A stretch of 64,000 nucleotides of DNA from Farysia itapuensis (GCA_023212645.1 JALBYC010000009.1:310001-374000), one strand, 5' to 3'; shown: positions 1-10,373, counted from the first letter of the stretch. A program made the numbers and translations. The notes: generated by a model not told the origin, from the sequence alone.

Positions 1-87
1 CGCACCCTTTTCCGCTCCTGTACGCCATGTCCGACCGAAATACACGCGATATTGATGCACAAATCGATGATCAGACGGTGGATCGTG

Positions 88-122
88 GATCGTGAGAAGC
101 AGATCGTGAGAAGCAGATCGTG
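88..122. repeat. short 14-bp tandem repeat
   Basis: The unit GATCGTGAGAAGCA occurs twice in tandem, followed by a partial third copy (GATCGTG). The flanks are also rich in GATC/ATCGTGA words. No function can be assigned. Confidence 0.7.
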
Positions 123-279
123 TATCGTGAGATATGAATATGAATCTGAGATCGTGTCCGGATCGCGGATAGATCATGAGATCATCAGATCACGCAGGGT
201 GGTTGGGGCTGTCAGATCGCTAAAAAATGATTGTGGTACCAGTATCTGGTCCTTGGAATCAGAATTGACCTGATTACCC

Positions 280-301
280 ATTCTGATCCCAGAATCAGAA
301 T
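280..301. other. 8-bp inverted repeat (hairpin)
   Basis: ATTCTGAT and ATCAGAAT are perfect reverse complements separated by six bases. The word GAATCAGAATT also occurs at about 256. It could be a protein-binding palindrome or chance. Confidence 0.4.
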
Positions 302-1164
302 TTGGCAATATCCGATGTGATTTGCTGATTTCGTCCGGGCCGGGATCAGCAGTGTACAGACACTGATTCGCGCTCAGGGTCCTGGAGCTGTACCAAATTT
401 TTTTGGCAAATTCGCTTGCTGGGTGCCAGAAGAGCTGGAGGAATATTAATACAAAATGCTGACGGCGATTGAATTGCGCGTTTGACATGTGTTAAAATCA
501 TCAGTTGGAGCTTGCCACTCGATAAGATTCGACGACTGCGAATTGAGGTCATTCGGCCATATTTACGGTCATGGGAGTTGCTCTAGCCAAGACAAGACAA
601 GTTGAAGATCGGCGCAGAGCAGGAAATTCTGCCTGAAGGCTCCGAGACAGAAAAATATTGACATGAACGTCGGCGTTGTGAGCTGGCTTTTGTTCTCACA
701 TCTACACCGCTCCTCACACCCAGCCACAATTACACCACCTGGCATTGCTCGGCCTGAAAGCACGCCGTAGCATCACTGTACCGGTTTGCAAGAAAGCTTT
801 GACAGCAGAAGCGCAATTAAGAGGAGGAGCCCCGATTGCCGACTTCATAAGTGCGAACTGACGCTGTTGCCAAGTTGGGCACGTTCCCTCGTATTTGGCC
901 ACGTTGCATCTTGTCAGCCTTGTCCCTCTCCCAACACTGCATTCCAGCCCCTCCCACAACCAACACCGAGGTAAGCATCGCTCTCGCAAAGCGGGCCTTG
1001 CGAAATTTAGCCACGTCAAACACCCCGTAGTCGTCTTGTCACGCTTGCGGCGCTAGCGTTTCTCCACGTTGGTGCTCTTTCTGTGCTGCGTTTACGTCGC
1101 GTGCTATCGTCCACGCCTCCATCATTACTATTGGCCTACATCGTCTCACAATCCTACGTCCGAC

Positions 1165-2238
1165 ATGCGACCCGTTACAAGATCTTTCAGGATGAACATC
1201 AACCCCAGCATGCCAGAATGCTGGGGGCATCGAGGTGCATCGGCTACATTTCCAGAAAACACGATCGCTAGCTTCGAAAAAGCTATCAAAGATGGATCCG
1301 AAGGCCTCGAGACCGACGTACACATCACAACAGACAATGTCATTGTCATGTTCCACGATCCGACCTTAGAGCGCACGACCAACGGCAAGGGTCTCATCTA
1401 TGAGAAGCCTTACTATGGCGAGGATGGTATCGAGCATCTGGTGACCAACAAACTGCCGGCGCAGCGTATTCCTACCTTCCGACAGGTCTGTGACCTCTTG
1501 ATGCGTTCAGACTGCAAGCATGTCAAACTGAATTTGGACATCAAACCGGACAACAACCCAGAGAGACTGTTCACGCTGATGCGCGAAGTAATCGAATCCT
1601 ACCCAGACTACGAAACGGATCTGGCGCCGCGTATGATTCTTGGACTCTGGCATCCCAAATTCCTGAAGGCTGCTCTTGCCAAAGTCCCGTCGATGAAACG
1701 CATTCACATCGGAGCATCACCGAAGGCTGCACGAGAGTATTTCTGGAACGATTGCTCCGGCTTCTCCATGTATTTCGCCTGCCTTGTTGGCGCTGATGGT
1801 CAAGCATTCATCTCTGATGCGCAAAAGGCTGGCAAAGACATCTATGTCTGGACCGTCAACCGAAAGGACGAGATGATCGAGGCAACAAGATGGGGCGTCA
1901 AAGCTGTTTTGACAGACAAGACTTCCTTGTTTCAGGACTTGCGCAAGAACATGAGCAGCGATTTTGCCTCCACAAGACAGACGGAAGTTGGAATCTTCTT
2001 TCGATGGGCTACCTGGAGATACTACACCCTGCCACAATTTGTTCTTCAGAGCCTTTGGCTATCCAATATTGCCAAACGCGCTGGCGCTCCCTTCGAGCAA
2101 CTACCCGCAGTCGATCAGCCACCAGCGATTTCGGCATCTGCTTCCGACGTTGCACCCACGGCTGTTCATTCGACAATGTCTGAGAAGACGCCGTACACTT
2201 TTCCCGTTCAGCCTATGGCTGTTAATGCCGCTGCATAA
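1165..2238 (+). CDS. PGC1: glycerophosphodiester phosphodiesterase (PGC1-like phospholipase)
   Basis: The 357-aa product is a GDPD-family enzyme. Near the N terminus it has the family core HRGASATFPENT, then ETDVHIT and a second catalytic histidine in VMFHDPTLERTTNGKG. The middle (LNLDIKPDN, GLWHPKFL, YVWTVNRKDEM, AVLTDKTS) fits the TIM barrel. A hydrophobic aromatic segment near residues 285-300 (WATWRYYTLPQFVLQSLWL) could be a membrane anchor, as in yeast Pgc1, a phosphatidylglycerol phospholipase C. The lipid substrate is inferred from that resemblance only. The start is the first ATG of the open frame; an ATG at 1192 also precedes the barrel. A Ser/Pro/Ala-rich tail of about 55 residues follows the hydrophobic segment. 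No intron is needed. Confidence 0.82.
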   Translation: MRPVTRSFRMNINPSMPECWGHRGASATFPENTIASFEKAIKDGSEGLETDVHITTDNVIVMFHDPTLERTTNGKGLIYEKPYYGEDGIEHLVTNKLPAQRIPTFRQVCDLLMRSDCKHVKLNLDIKPDNNPERLFTLMREVIESYPDYETDLAPRMILGLWHPKFLKAALAKVPSMKRIHIGASPKAAREYFWNDCSGFSMYFACLVGADGQAFISDAQKAGKDIYVWTVNRKDEMIEATRWGVKAVLTDKTSLFQDLRKNMSSDFASTRQTEVGIFFRWATWRYYTLPQFVLQSLWLSNIAKRAGAPFEQLPAVDQPPAISASASDVAPTAVHSTMSEKTPYTFPVQPMAVNAAA

Positions 2239-2748
2239 ATTTCCCTCGTCATCTAGATTCTGACCCATACCGCAATTTCGCTCACCTGCAATAGACCTTG
2301 TCGCGCTTCTTGTTTCAAGCTTCTTTCTTCGTATCTGCCGTCGAGATTCACACTGTGTATAATTAGTCGAAGCTGTTCGGCATCGGGCTGAACCGTGCAA
2401 TTAGCCGGAAGGTTTTTCTTTGAGGCATGTTTCAATTGCGGCCGCTCCACTTGCAAAAAGCTGGGCTCAATAATCGCGGACCTTGAATCTCAAACAGTGA
2501 CAGGAACGGGAATCGAACGACTTTGGCTGGACGCTTTCGAGCTTGACGGCAAATTGTATTTAGGATACGCATGAAGCGGGTGGCATGTACGTGAGAGGGT
2601 TGACGGAAGAGGATTCTCAATTTTGAGGTTTGCGCTTCTTGACCGGATCCTCCACAAGTTCAGGAGGGTTTGTACTTGCTTCCATCCACCTTCCTTCCAC
2701 AACTCTCCTGTCGGCAGCCTCTTACTACCTACCTTGCTCAGCTTGACG
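2239..2748. other. intergenic region, no gene seen
   Basis: This contains the 3' flank of the phosphodiesterase gene and the promoter of the next hydrolase. A CT-rich stretch (about 2678-2735) precedes the ATG. Nothing else is recognisable. Confidence 0.5.
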
Positions 2749-3927
2749 ATGATGGATGCTGCTCTGATCAAGGTGCTTCGGCTCGTCGTGCCGCTGGCTC
2801 AGAAAGTAATGACTCCTTCGCAACCTACCGCTCCAAAACCCAACACGACAACCTACATACCATCACCCTTTGTGCCCGGCAAGATTACGCGCAAGACGCA
2901 GCGCAGACGCCTAAAGACAGAGATCTATACGCCTTCATCCGAGCCGCACGACACACCACTACCAGTGATCATCAACTTGCACGGTTCTGGCTTCTGTTTT
3001 CCCAATCTGGGCGAGGATTCGCGATTTTGTGCGTACTTAGCCAAGACTCTGCCGGCAATCGTACTCGATGTCGACTATTCGCATGCTCCGGAGCATCCCT
3101 GGCCAGCAGCAGTCGAAGACGTTGATTCCGCTATTATGTTCGTCCGTCACTTTGCTACAGAGGGCAAGAAGCAGCGCAAGAGGCATGGTGCAGTTGGTGC
3201 TACGGGTCAGAAAGAATGGCTTTGGGACCAAGACCGAATTGCCGTCACAGGCTTCAGCTCTGGTGGGAATCTGGCGCTGATAGCTGGAACACGCAGTGCA
3301 AACCATGGAGGTGTGCAAGCTGTTGTTGCATTCTATCCATCAACCAATCTGGCGGAGGATGCGTACGATAAACCCCAATTGTGGCCTTTGAAAGGATCTG
3401 CCGGCGGCACTCTTCCTCCCTGGTTACGAAAATCACTGTACGAATGCTATGTACCCTTGGAAACGGTAAAGGACCGCAAGCAGCCATACATCTCTCCGCT
3501 CTACGCTGATCCAGCTGTATTCGTACCCTCGGTAACCATTTTGACTGCAGAGCAAGACTCTCTAGCGAGAGAAGGCTCGCAACTCGTTGAGCGCCTTCAT
3601 AGCAGCGACAAGTTTAAAGGCTCTCTTGTGCACTGGGAAGCCAAGGGTCAAGGACACAATTGGGACAAGATGACAAAGAAAGGAACCGCTCCCGCCAAGA
3701 TGAAAGACGAAGCGTATGCCATGGTCGCGAGACGACTACGCGAAGCCTTCAGCACAAGCACTTCGAGTTGGAGCGACCTGGCTGAGCAGACGGATGACGA
3801 TGACAACGACAACGTAGAAGCGAGAAGCGAGAGTCGGAATAGCACAAACAGGCCTCAAACGCAGATCTCATCTGCTCCGAGTGGGCTTGAAGACAAAGCT
3901 CTGCCTCCATTACCAGCAACGGCATAA
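2749..3927 (+). CDS. alpha/beta hydrolase, hormone-sensitive-lipase type
   Basis: The 392-aa product has the features of the HSL-like (alpha/beta hydrolase-3) esterase family. They are an oxyanion-hole region HGSGFCFPN in place of HGGG, then DVDYSHAPEHPWPAAVED, the nucleophile elbow TGFSSGGNLAL (Ser of GFSSG), an aspartate in LTAEQDSLAREG and a histidine in GQGHNWDK. It probably hydrolyses a small carboxylic ester; the substrate is unknown. There is no signal peptide. The last 60 or so residues are acidic and Ser-rich (DDDDNDN) and look disordered. The start is the first ATG of the frame (MMDAAL). It is single-exon and convergent with PPE1, with only about 95 bp between stop codons. Confidence 0.8.
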   Translation: MMDAALIKVLRLVVPLAQKVMTPSQPTAPKPNTTTYIPSPFVPGKITRKTQRRRLKTEIYTPSSEPHDTPLPVIINLHGSGFCFPNLGEDSRFCAYLAKTLPAIVLDVDYSHAPEHPWPAAVEDVDSAIMFVRHFATEGKKQRKRHGAVGATGQKEWLWDQDRIAVTGFSSGGNLALIAGTRSANHGGVQAVVAFYPSTNLAEDAYDKPQLWPLKGSAGGTLPPWLRKSLYECYVPLETVKDRKQPYISPLYADPAVFVPSVTILTAEQDSLAREGSQLVERLHSSDKFKGSLVHWEAKGQGHNWDKMTKKGTAPAKMKDEAYAMVARRLREAFSTSTSSWSDLAEQTDDDDNDNVEARSESRNSTNRPQTQISSAPSGLEDKALPPLPATA

Positions 3928-4021
3928 GTTTGGTGTCAGACTTATGAGATTATATAACCACTATACCCCTTCAGCCTGTATACTTGACTTGTAACATGTC
4001 ACGATGTATAACAATACGATG

Positions 4022-5404
4022 TTATTGCTCGCCCACCTTTTTGAGGCGCTTAAATGGCAGTTGAACGCGCTCGTTGCGCTTCCAGAAATCGACGAGAATG
4101 CCCGCCGTACGCTCTGGAGCGTCTTGCTGAAGTGAATGACCGACATCTGAAATGACTTCCAGCTGATATTTGCCCTGCATCTGTCCAATCATCAATTCGC
4201 GATCCAGTCGATCTGTACCGGCAAGGAGAAGCAGTCGGGCTGTTCTAGTGGCCAGGAACCGTGAAGACAAACCCTGAAACCAACTCTTCCAGAACGGTTC
4301 CGTGGCCAACAGATCGGCGGTCCACTTGTATGCATGCTCCTTCCCTTCCAGGGACAGCGTGGCGCTGGGGTCAGCGAGCACCTCCTGATGCTCTTCTTCA
4401 TCTACTGCTTCTGCTTGAGTTTCGCGTTTGTATGCGGGGTTTGGCTGAATAAGAGGTGGCACGCTGACTTTAGCACTGTCCAAATTGGCAATGGTGTTGC
4501 TGTCGACATGCCATTGTATCGCAGCTTCGATCGAGGGAAAGCCGGAAGGATGGGAAAGAACTACGCTTCGCATCACGCCAAGAGCGTCCATTGCAGTACC
4601 TTCGACGACATCTAAGACTGCTACACCTGAGATGCGTGTGAAACCAGAAGCAAAGAGAGCTTGTGATGCAGCAACAACGACCGATCCTCCCATGGAGTGC
4701 CCGACCAGAACGAGAGACGGCATGCGGTCTCGATCCGGGTACATGGTCGAAAGCAACGCTATCAAGTCTGAGCAAAGTGTCTCAAGTGACATATCGAGCG
4801 GCGCTGCAGGGACGCCAGTCAAATGCGTGCGACCATGACCACGGCAGTCGTAAGCTAGAACACCTGTCTCACCATTGGTCTTACGTGTGATTTCAGCCGC
4901 CGTCAAGGCATAAGACAGCGCACTGAAACCAGCTCCGTGGTGTAGCAGAAACAAAGTGCCAGGATCCGAAGTTTCTGGTTCTACGTCTCCGTCCATCCCG
5001 CCGTCGTCATCTGCATTGATCTGTTGAAGATCTAATGGCGGCAATGTAGCAGCACCTAGATCGAGCGGGACATTCGTAACAGAAGCAACGCCTTTGTGAA
5101 GCCCGGATCTGTTCCTTGGTCTGGGAGGCGTATAGTAGACTCGGAACGCTGCTGAACCAGCCGCGAGTGGCACGTCAACCTGAAGCGCTTGCTCAAAGTA
5201 TGCTTCTGCCGAGCGAGGCGAGTAATCTTGCTTGCTGCGCCTCGACTTGCCGGCCGTGCTAGTGTTGCGACCCGCAGGTCTAGGTGAACTTATTTCTGCA
5301 TCTTCTGACTCTTGCTCCTCGGGTACAGTCTGCGTGCTAAAGGGTGGCAACGGAGGCAACGTGTTGAGCTTGGCTTTGAGAAACGAGGTGCGAAGGTCAC
5401 TCAT
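4022..5404 (-). CDS. PPE1: protein phosphatase methylesterase 1 (PPE1/PME-1)
   Basis: The 460-aa product matches PP2A methylesterases, which remove the C-terminal methyl ester from the PP2A catalytic subunit. Visible features are the start MSDLRTSFLKAKLNTLPPLPP, HHGAGFSALSYAL (oxyanion region), YDCRGHGRT, the nucleophile elbow VGHSMGGSV, VLDVVEGTAMDAL with the catalytic Asp, the PME-specific stretch FPSIEAAIQWHV, FWKSWFQGLS, and the catalytic His in SDVGHSLQQDAPE. The open frame extends 48 codons upstream, but the conserved MSDLR start is preferred. Low-complexity inserts lie at about residues 25-60 and 140-165. It is single-exon and shares a roughly 310-bp divergent promoter region with the IZH3-like gene. 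Confidence 0.9.
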   Translation of the reverse strand: MSDLRTSFLKAKLNTLPPLPPFSTQTVPEEQESEDAEISSPRPAGRNTSTAGKSRRSKQDYSPRSAEAYFEQALQVDVPLAAGSAAFRVYYTPPRPRNRSGLHKGVASVTNVPLDLGAATLPPLDLQQINADDDGGMDGDVEPETSDPGTLFLLHHGAGFSALSYALTAAEITRKTNGETGVLAYDCRGHGRTHLTGVPAAPLDMSLETLCSDLIALLSTMYPDRDRMPSLVLVGHSMGGSVVVAASQALFASGFTRISGVAVLDVVEGTAMDALGVMRSVVLSHPSGFPSIEAAIQWHVDSNTIANLDSAKVSVPPLIQPNPAYKRETQAEAVDEEEHQEVLADPSATLSLEGKEHAYKWTADLLATEPFWKSWFQGLSSRFLATRTARLLLLAGTDRLDRELMIGQMQGKYQLEVISDVGHSLQQDAPERTAGILVDFWKRNERVQLPFKRLKKVGEQ

Positions 5405-5715
5405 CGTATTCAAGCTACCCAGGGAATCCACAACAGCGGTACAACGATTAAGCGTGAGTAGCTCGTGCGCTCGCAGCACGAGTTTGTTACAATCTGGATG
5501 TGAGATCTTGAATTCTAGCACCGGGATTCGAAATTTCAATTCAAGCACCGCGTTGGCGTTAATGCGAACAAACGTTGTTGACTGACGTAGGACGCTGGAA
5601 ATGTCGTTGTAGATCTATACAAAGTGGTGGCGCCCCAAACCAGCTGTCCCACCTATCTTTACCATCACCACTCTCACATGTCCCCACCGCTGCATCTCAT
5701 CAACGCTCTGCAACT
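5405..5715. promoter_or_regulatory. divergent promoter between PPE1 and the IZH3-like gene
   Basis: The two start codons point away from each other across 311 bp, so both core promoters must lie here. A pyrimidine-rich tract (about 5640-5700) precedes the IZH3-like ATG, as is common in fungal 5' leaders. No clear TATA box is seen. Confidence 0.45.
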
Positions 5716-7953
5716 ATGACTCTTTCAAGGCCGTCTCTCAATGCATCTTATTCAGCTCCGCCTCATCACGTCTTCTCACGATCTCCTCCAGATGAGCCGA
5801 CGAGACCATTTCACGTCCGTCGACGAATTCGACGAGCGTCTCAACCTTTCGCTTCGTCGTCGTCCAAAGTGTCTCTGAAGACAAGCATCGGGAAAACATC
5901 GCCCGACAGCTATGGTCTCTACAGCAGCACAACAGCCACCGAGTCTGGATCGTCGGAAGACGAGCTGCTCTGGAACGCATCCGATTTCACCGGTCGTCCC
6001 GCTGATCGATCGCTGGAATACCTCGATCTGCCAGCTTCACTACCGTACACAATCCTCTCGCTACGCACACAACTGCTCTCATACCTGGCAGAGCTGGAGT
6101 CTCGCACGCTTGCTTTCTATCACAGCCATGTCTCTTCTTCGACAAGCGAGCCATCGTCCGCCAATTCGTCTTCAGCCATCTCAGATCGAGACGAATCAGA
6201 ACACGTTGACGGCCCCCTTGCTTCCCTTTTCCAACAACTCGAAGCACTGCGCGAAGACTTGCGCGGGCTGATGGCGTTGCTGCCTCTCTCGCCTCGTTCT
6301 CTCCCCGCCGCTGCCTCCTCGGCACTTGCCGCTCGTTCCCAATACCTCGTACAGGAGTGGGAGTCGTTGACCACCAGCTTCGCCTTTCCGGTAGGCTTGA
6401 GTGAAGGATTCAAGGCTAATCTAGCACGCCTGCCGTCCACTGCCGATGCAGCCAGCCTGCGGCCAGATCTCTCGTCCTTATCTGCACTTGCGTCTTTTCC
6501 TCACTTGGACATCGACTTCGCCTCAATACTGGAGCCGCTCAGCTCACAAATGCCCAAACAAGCATATGCGCTCGCATCAAAGATGCAAGTGCGACTCGAA
6601 TTGATCCAAGAGTCGGTTCGAAAGATGACCTGGAAGCAAAGCATAGCTGAAACCGATAACACAGAAGATGAAGCTTCCCTCGCTCATCGACTCGAGGCCA
6701 AGCTAGCTGGCTTCTCATCTCGAACTCGCTCACGAGCGAACAGCTTTGCCCTGCGAGCCGGAAGTGCAATGCACGAGGCAGAAGAGAAATTGTACCATCT
6801 GGCTGTAGAGCTTGCTCGCAATGGCCAGGAGCTCATCCAGTACGAGCATCTACCCGCTTTCTTCCGCAATAACGAACACATCTTGTCCGGCTATCGCTTC
6901 ATTCCCATTCGCAATTGGCAAGCGCTGCTCAAGAGCACGTTCCAAATTCACAACGAGACCGGCAACATCCATACGCATCTGTTTGGTCTTGTTGCTATCT
7001 TTCCGCTCTTCTGGCCGAGCAAAGGATTAGACGATCAGACGACACCGATGGACCGACTGGTGCAGACAGTCTACTTGCTTGCAGCGACCAAGTGCTTACT
7101 GCTTTCTGTTTCGTGGCATGTGATGGCTGGCTGCTCTGATCGCAAGTGGTTCGAAGCCTTTGCTTGTGTCGATTACACCGGTATTGCTTGGCTAGTTGCC
7201 GCTTCGATCTGGACCATTGTATACAATTGCTTCTACTGCCAACCCAATTTGGCTCTCGCCTACTCTTTCACAACCCTACTCGTTGGATTTGCGGGGGCCA
7301 TCTTGCCGTGGCAGGCATGGTTCAACGAACGTCAGAACAAGCATTGGCGGATCGCCATCTTCCTCACGATGTGCTTTACTGCCCTTGCGCCTTTCTCGCA
7401 TGCAGCATTCCAGCACGGCTTGGCCAAAACATTTGGCTTCTTCAGTCCAATTTTGCCCAGTCTAGCCTTCTACATCGGCGGCCTTGTCTTCTACGCTACA
7501 CAGTTCCCCGAGAGTTGGGCTCCGGGACGCTTTGACACGTGGGGCCACTCCCACCAGCTTTGGCACATTGGCATTGTGCTCGCCATCGTTTGTCATTACC
7601 GAGCTGCACTCATCTTCCACGCCAACCGACTTGACTTCAGCTGCGCTTTGCCAGCAGCTGATCTGGCCTCGTCTCTCTCGTCCTCAAATTCGGCCGCTGA
7701 TTCCGTGTCGATTATGCAGACCGCCCTGAGCTACTTGCCCTTCTCGCTTCCTTGGATCAGATCGTCATCAGAAGGTGTCACGACACCGATCGATCACATG
7801 TTTGCCAAAGTCGGAGGTATGGAGGGCATCATCGGTCTCGGTAGGGCCGATGACCAGGTTCTCCAGTGGCGTCGTCTTATCGGTAGGATTGGAAACGGTG
7901 CCGTCGGTCGAGGCTGGGATGCTCTCGTCGACTGGGCTCAAAACTTCTGGTAA
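5716..7953 (+). CDS. IZH3: IZH3-like ADIPOR/hemolysin-III membrane receptor
   Basis: The 745-aa product has a long Ser-rich soluble N-terminal half (about 400 residues) followed by a seven-helix PAQR/hemolysin-III domain. The domain opens with FFRNNEHILSGYR and NETGNIHTHLFG. It closes with the metal-site region GHSHQLWHIGIVLA, where the HxxxH motif is intact. Length and layout fit the fungal IZH3 subgroup, whose members carry a long N-terminal extension; family members affect zinc and sterol homeostasis. The start is the first ATG (MTLSRPSLNAS); the open frame upstream lacks ATG. It is single-exon. Confidence 0.85.
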   Translation: MTLSRPSLNASYSAPPHHVFSRSPPDEPTRPFHVRRRIRRASQPFASSSSKVSLKTSIGKTSPDSYGLYSSTTATESGSSEDELLWNASDFTGRPADRSLEYLDLPASLPYTILSLRTQLLSYLAELESRTLAFYHSHVSSSTSEPSSANSSSAISDRDESEHVDGPLASLFQQLEALREDLRGLMALLPLSPRSLPAAASSALAARSQYLVQEWESLTTSFAFPVGLSEGFKANLARLPSTADAASLRPDLSSLSALASFPHLDIDFASILEPLSSQMPKQAYALASKMQVRLELIQESVRKMTWKQSIAETDNTEDEASLAHRLEAKLAGFSSRTRSRANSFALRAGSAMHEAEEKLYHLAVELARNGQELIQYEHLPAFFRNNEHILSGYRFIPIRNWQALLKSTFQIHNETGNIHTHLFGLVAIFPLFWPSKGLDDQTTPMDRLVQTVYLLAATKCLLLSVSWHVMAGCSDRKWFEAFACVDYTGIAWLVAASIWTIVYNCFYCQPNLALAYSFTTLLVGFAGAILPWQAWFNERQNKHWRIAIFLTMCFTALAPFSHAAFQHGLAKTFGFFSPILPSLAFYIGGLVFYATQFPESWAPGRFDTWGHSHQLWHIGIVLAIVCHYRAALIFHANRLDFSCALPAADLASSLSSSNSAADSVSIMQTALSYLPFSLPWIRSSSEGVTTPIDHMFAKVGGMEGIIGLGRADDQVLQWRRLIGRIGNGAVGRGWDALVDWAQNFW

Positions 7954-8278
7954 ATGCATACATCATTCTTCTGCAATTTTCTGTCTCATACATTGTTCAT
8001 CTCTGCATTCAATCCCAGTCAACATCTGTAATCGTGAACACCCTGCCCGGAACGACTCTCGAACTAAAGTAAGGCTGGCCAACGAGCGTAGCTGTGTTCA
8101 AATTCAGCGGGAGAGGTGAGACACGGCGTTGAACCTGAGGGAAAGTGTTCAAAAGAAAAAGGTATTCTTCGGGAATCGGAACACACACCTCCACGCATCA
8201 CAAAGTGGATGGACAAGCCATCCATCTATTTGCGCAGCGGACTGTGACTCTACTTTTACTACCACCAACAGTCCCACC
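7954..8278. other. intergenic region, no gene seen
   Basis: This is the 3' flank of the IZH3-like gene and the promoter of PHS1. Nothing coding or repetitive stands out. Confidence 0.5.
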
Positions 8279-9151
8279 ATGCCTGCTAAGAACTCCCCGA
8301 CAAAGCGCAGCGGTGGCAGCGCTTCCGTATCGACAAAGTCCTCTGCGAAACGCAAAGGCCCACCCGCAGCAATCAGGTACTATCTGGTCGTCTTCAACTT
8401 CGTCTCGTTCTTTGGTTGGGTGTTGGTTCTCTCGACGCTTGTGAAGCACTTGGCTTTCGGGCCGCAGTCTTTCTCAGCGCCTGTCAAGTATGCAAGCGAG
8501 TGGATGGCACCTCTACGAAGGCTCAGGATCGGCATTGTAAAGACGTACGGCGACAGACTTCCGGAACCATTTGCAACCCTTGTAGAGCGTGCATCCAACT
8601 CGCACACCTTTGTCGGATCGCTGGTTGCTCTCGTCCAATCTCTCGCTGTCATGGAGGTTGTCCACGCCGCCCTGGGCTGGGTACGTAGTCCGGTGCCCAC
8701 TACGGCATTGCAAGTCGCCTCGAGATTGTTCATGGTTTGGGGTGTGACGGAGCGATACTCTTCCGCCTGGACCTCGCCCTTCTATGCCAGTATGGTTCTC
8801 GCTTGGGCCATCACTGAGTGCATCCGATATCCTTTCTACGCCAATCAGCTGCTGGGTACCGAGGGCCGAGGGCTACTGTGGGCTCGTTACACCACCTTCT
8901 ACCTCCTCTACCCCATTGGCGCAGGCTCGGAAGCCATGTGCATCCTGTCCACTCTTCCCAACAGCTGGCCATGGAAGAATGCTCGCGCTTGGGATCTCCG
9001 ATCATGCATCTTTGCTGGACTGTTCATCATCTGGTGGCCTGGTCTCTACGTCATGTACACCTACATGATCAAACAACGCAAGAAGGCCATCGGCAAAGGC
9101 TTCTGGGGTGACAAGGTTATCCAAGAACTTGCCGAGAAGAAGCGCCACTAG
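8279..9151 (+). CDS. PHS1: very-long-chain 3-hydroxyacyl-CoA dehydratase (PHS1/HACD)
   Basis: The 290-aa multi-pass protein matches the PHS1/PTPLA family, which performs the third step of very-long-chain fatty acid elongation in the endoplasmic reticulum. The sequence shows the first membrane segment YYLVVFNFVSFFGWVLVLS, VEVVHAALGWVRS, the ITECIRYPFYA segment, and the catalytic pair in YPIGAGSE, where Tyr and Glu are seven residues apart as in yeast Phs1. The C terminus is Lys-rich (KQRKKAIGKG ... AEKKRH), compatible with an ER-retrieval role. The start is the first ATG (MPAKNSPTK), with a basic Ser/Lys-rich leader of about 30 residues. It is single-exon. A run of C residues follows the stop codon. 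Confidence 0.93.
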   Translation: MPAKNSPTKRSGGSASVSTKSSAKRKGPPAAIRYYLVVFNFVSFFGWVLVLSTLVKHLAFGPQSFSAPVKYASEWMAPLRRLRIGIVKTYGDRLPEPFATLVERASNSHTFVGSLVALVQSLAVMEVVHAALGWVRSPVPTTALQVASRLFMVWGVTERYSSAWTSPFYASMVLAWAITECIRYPFYANQLLGTEGRGLLWARYTTFYLLYPIGAGSEAMCILSTLPNSWPWKNARAWDLRSCIFAGLFIIWWPGLYVMYTYMIKQRKKAIGKGFWGDKVIQELAEKKRH

Positions 9152-9172
9152 CCCCCCCCACCCCCCCTTTTC
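9152..9172. repeat. poly-C run after PHS1
   Basis: Immediately after the PHS1 stop codon is a C homopolymer interrupted by a single A. It is a simple-sequence tract in the 3' UTR and prone to slippage or sequencing error. Confidence 0.6.
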
Positions 9173-9273
9173 CTCCCCTGACCACTCCTCTCGCGCCACA
9201 TTCGTGTAACTTAGTATCACCCGCGTTCTGCGAGCTAATTTAAAGAATATGCACTGCTCTCGAAGCTACGTGT

Positions 9274-10373
9274 TTAGATGGTCCTGGTTCGGCTGACTCT
9301 CCACATGTCCCAGGGTAGGCGCCAGTGTTTGGAAGTGAGGAGAGACTGGTGATATGGATTGAAGTCGGCTTTTTGTAGGCGCTCGAGGTACGATCTTGCT
9401 GGAGTTGCATTTACGAGAGCAGCGACGGCCGCGGGCGGGATTTTACCCCCAAAGTCTTCCTTGATCAAGGTGCGTGCTGTAATGAGGTAGTCGTTCGCAC
9501 GGGTGGCTACGCTGAACACAGCGTCTTTGAGACCGTGAGCATTGGGACCGTTGCGGAACACGTCCTCCTCCACCACGTTGAACTGGGTTACAAACTCTTG
9601 TGGAAGGACGAGTTTGCGTGCGCCCTTGGTGATTGATTGCCGGGTATGTGGTGGTGGGTGTGAGTGGTATGGGATGCTGGACGTCGCGAGTGCAAGACCA
9701 GATACTTTGCCCAGATGGGAGAAAAGTTCGTCCATAACATCACTGCGGACGCCCAAGAGGTTGAGAGAGAGGTAGTTTAGCCGTGAAGATGTGCTTTCCG
9801 CATACGACTCGAGCGACTCTAGCGTCGGCGGGGCAAAGTTATCAGCCATGTCGTCTTCGCGAATTTGAATCAGGCGTAGAAAGTGATCAAGCATCAAGCC
9901 GCCTGCGGCGTTGTTCTTGACGGCCGGATCTTGGAATGCGTCTCTTAGCGCCAACACTACCGGTTGCTTTGCCGGTCGGTTCTACAGAAAAATTGTCAGT
10001 CCTCACATCAACAGCGACTTTGATACGGTCTACTGACTTCGTAAGCTCCCCTAACAGCATCTCTCCACCAACCCATGCGCATTCTGCCCAAAAGCTCGTT
10101 TGACACCGTGTCCTTGAGACCAGAAATCTCGACATTGAACGTCCGAATGGCCGCATAGTGTGTCTGTAGGTGTTTTGGGTAAAAGTAGTGTGCGAGATAT
10201 GAAGGGTGGTCTCTCTTTGCAAGCTCATTCAACAGGTAAGCTCTCGGTGATTGCAACGGGGAGGCCGACTGGGACGCTGGTGGAGCGGTCCGTGGTGGAG
10301 CTGCGGCAGACGTGGTCCGCGCTGTTGAAAAGGATGCTGCACATTGTCGGCGGCCAGTCCGCAAGACTGACAT
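9274..10373 (-). CDS. NDUFAF6-like squalene/phytoene-synthase-family protein (two exons)
   Basis: The model is exon 1 at 10038-10373 and exon 2 at 9274-9981, with a 56-nt intron (donor GTCAGT, branch-like CTGAC, acceptor CTGTAG). Splicing joins GAYE to NRPAKQPVVLALRD in frame, giving about 347 aa. The N terminus (MSVLRTGRRQ..., Arg/Ser/Ala-rich) looks like a mitochondrial presequence. RAYLLNELAKRDHPSYLAHYFYP and MGWWRDAV match the non-catalytic branch of the squalene/phytoene synthase fold that includes the complex I assembly factor NDUFAF6. The Asp-rich catalytic motifs of true synthases are not evident. The role in complex I assembly is inferred from the family. An upstream in-frame ATG at 10457 is a less likely start. 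Confidence 0.8.
9982..10037 (-). other. intron in the NDUFAF6-like gene
   Basis: This 56-nt intron has donor GTCAGT and acceptor CTGTAG on the minus strand. Removing it restores the reading frame and family alignment. Confidence 0.75.

Larger units (their letters stand above)
1..1164. other. gene-free left edge
   Basis: I see no convincing coding region here. Short open frames exist on both strands but none shows a recognisable motif. The stretch holds a small GATC-rich tandem repeat and a short hairpin, listed separately. The part next to the phosphodiesterase gene presumably carries its promoter. A gene whose body lies left of the window cannot be excluded. Confidence 0.5.

Noticed and set aside
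2497..2520. GGGAATCGAAC word resembling a reverse-strand tRNA T-arm
   Set aside because: Flanking bases do not form the T stem or acceptor stem, and no anticodon arm can be drawn.
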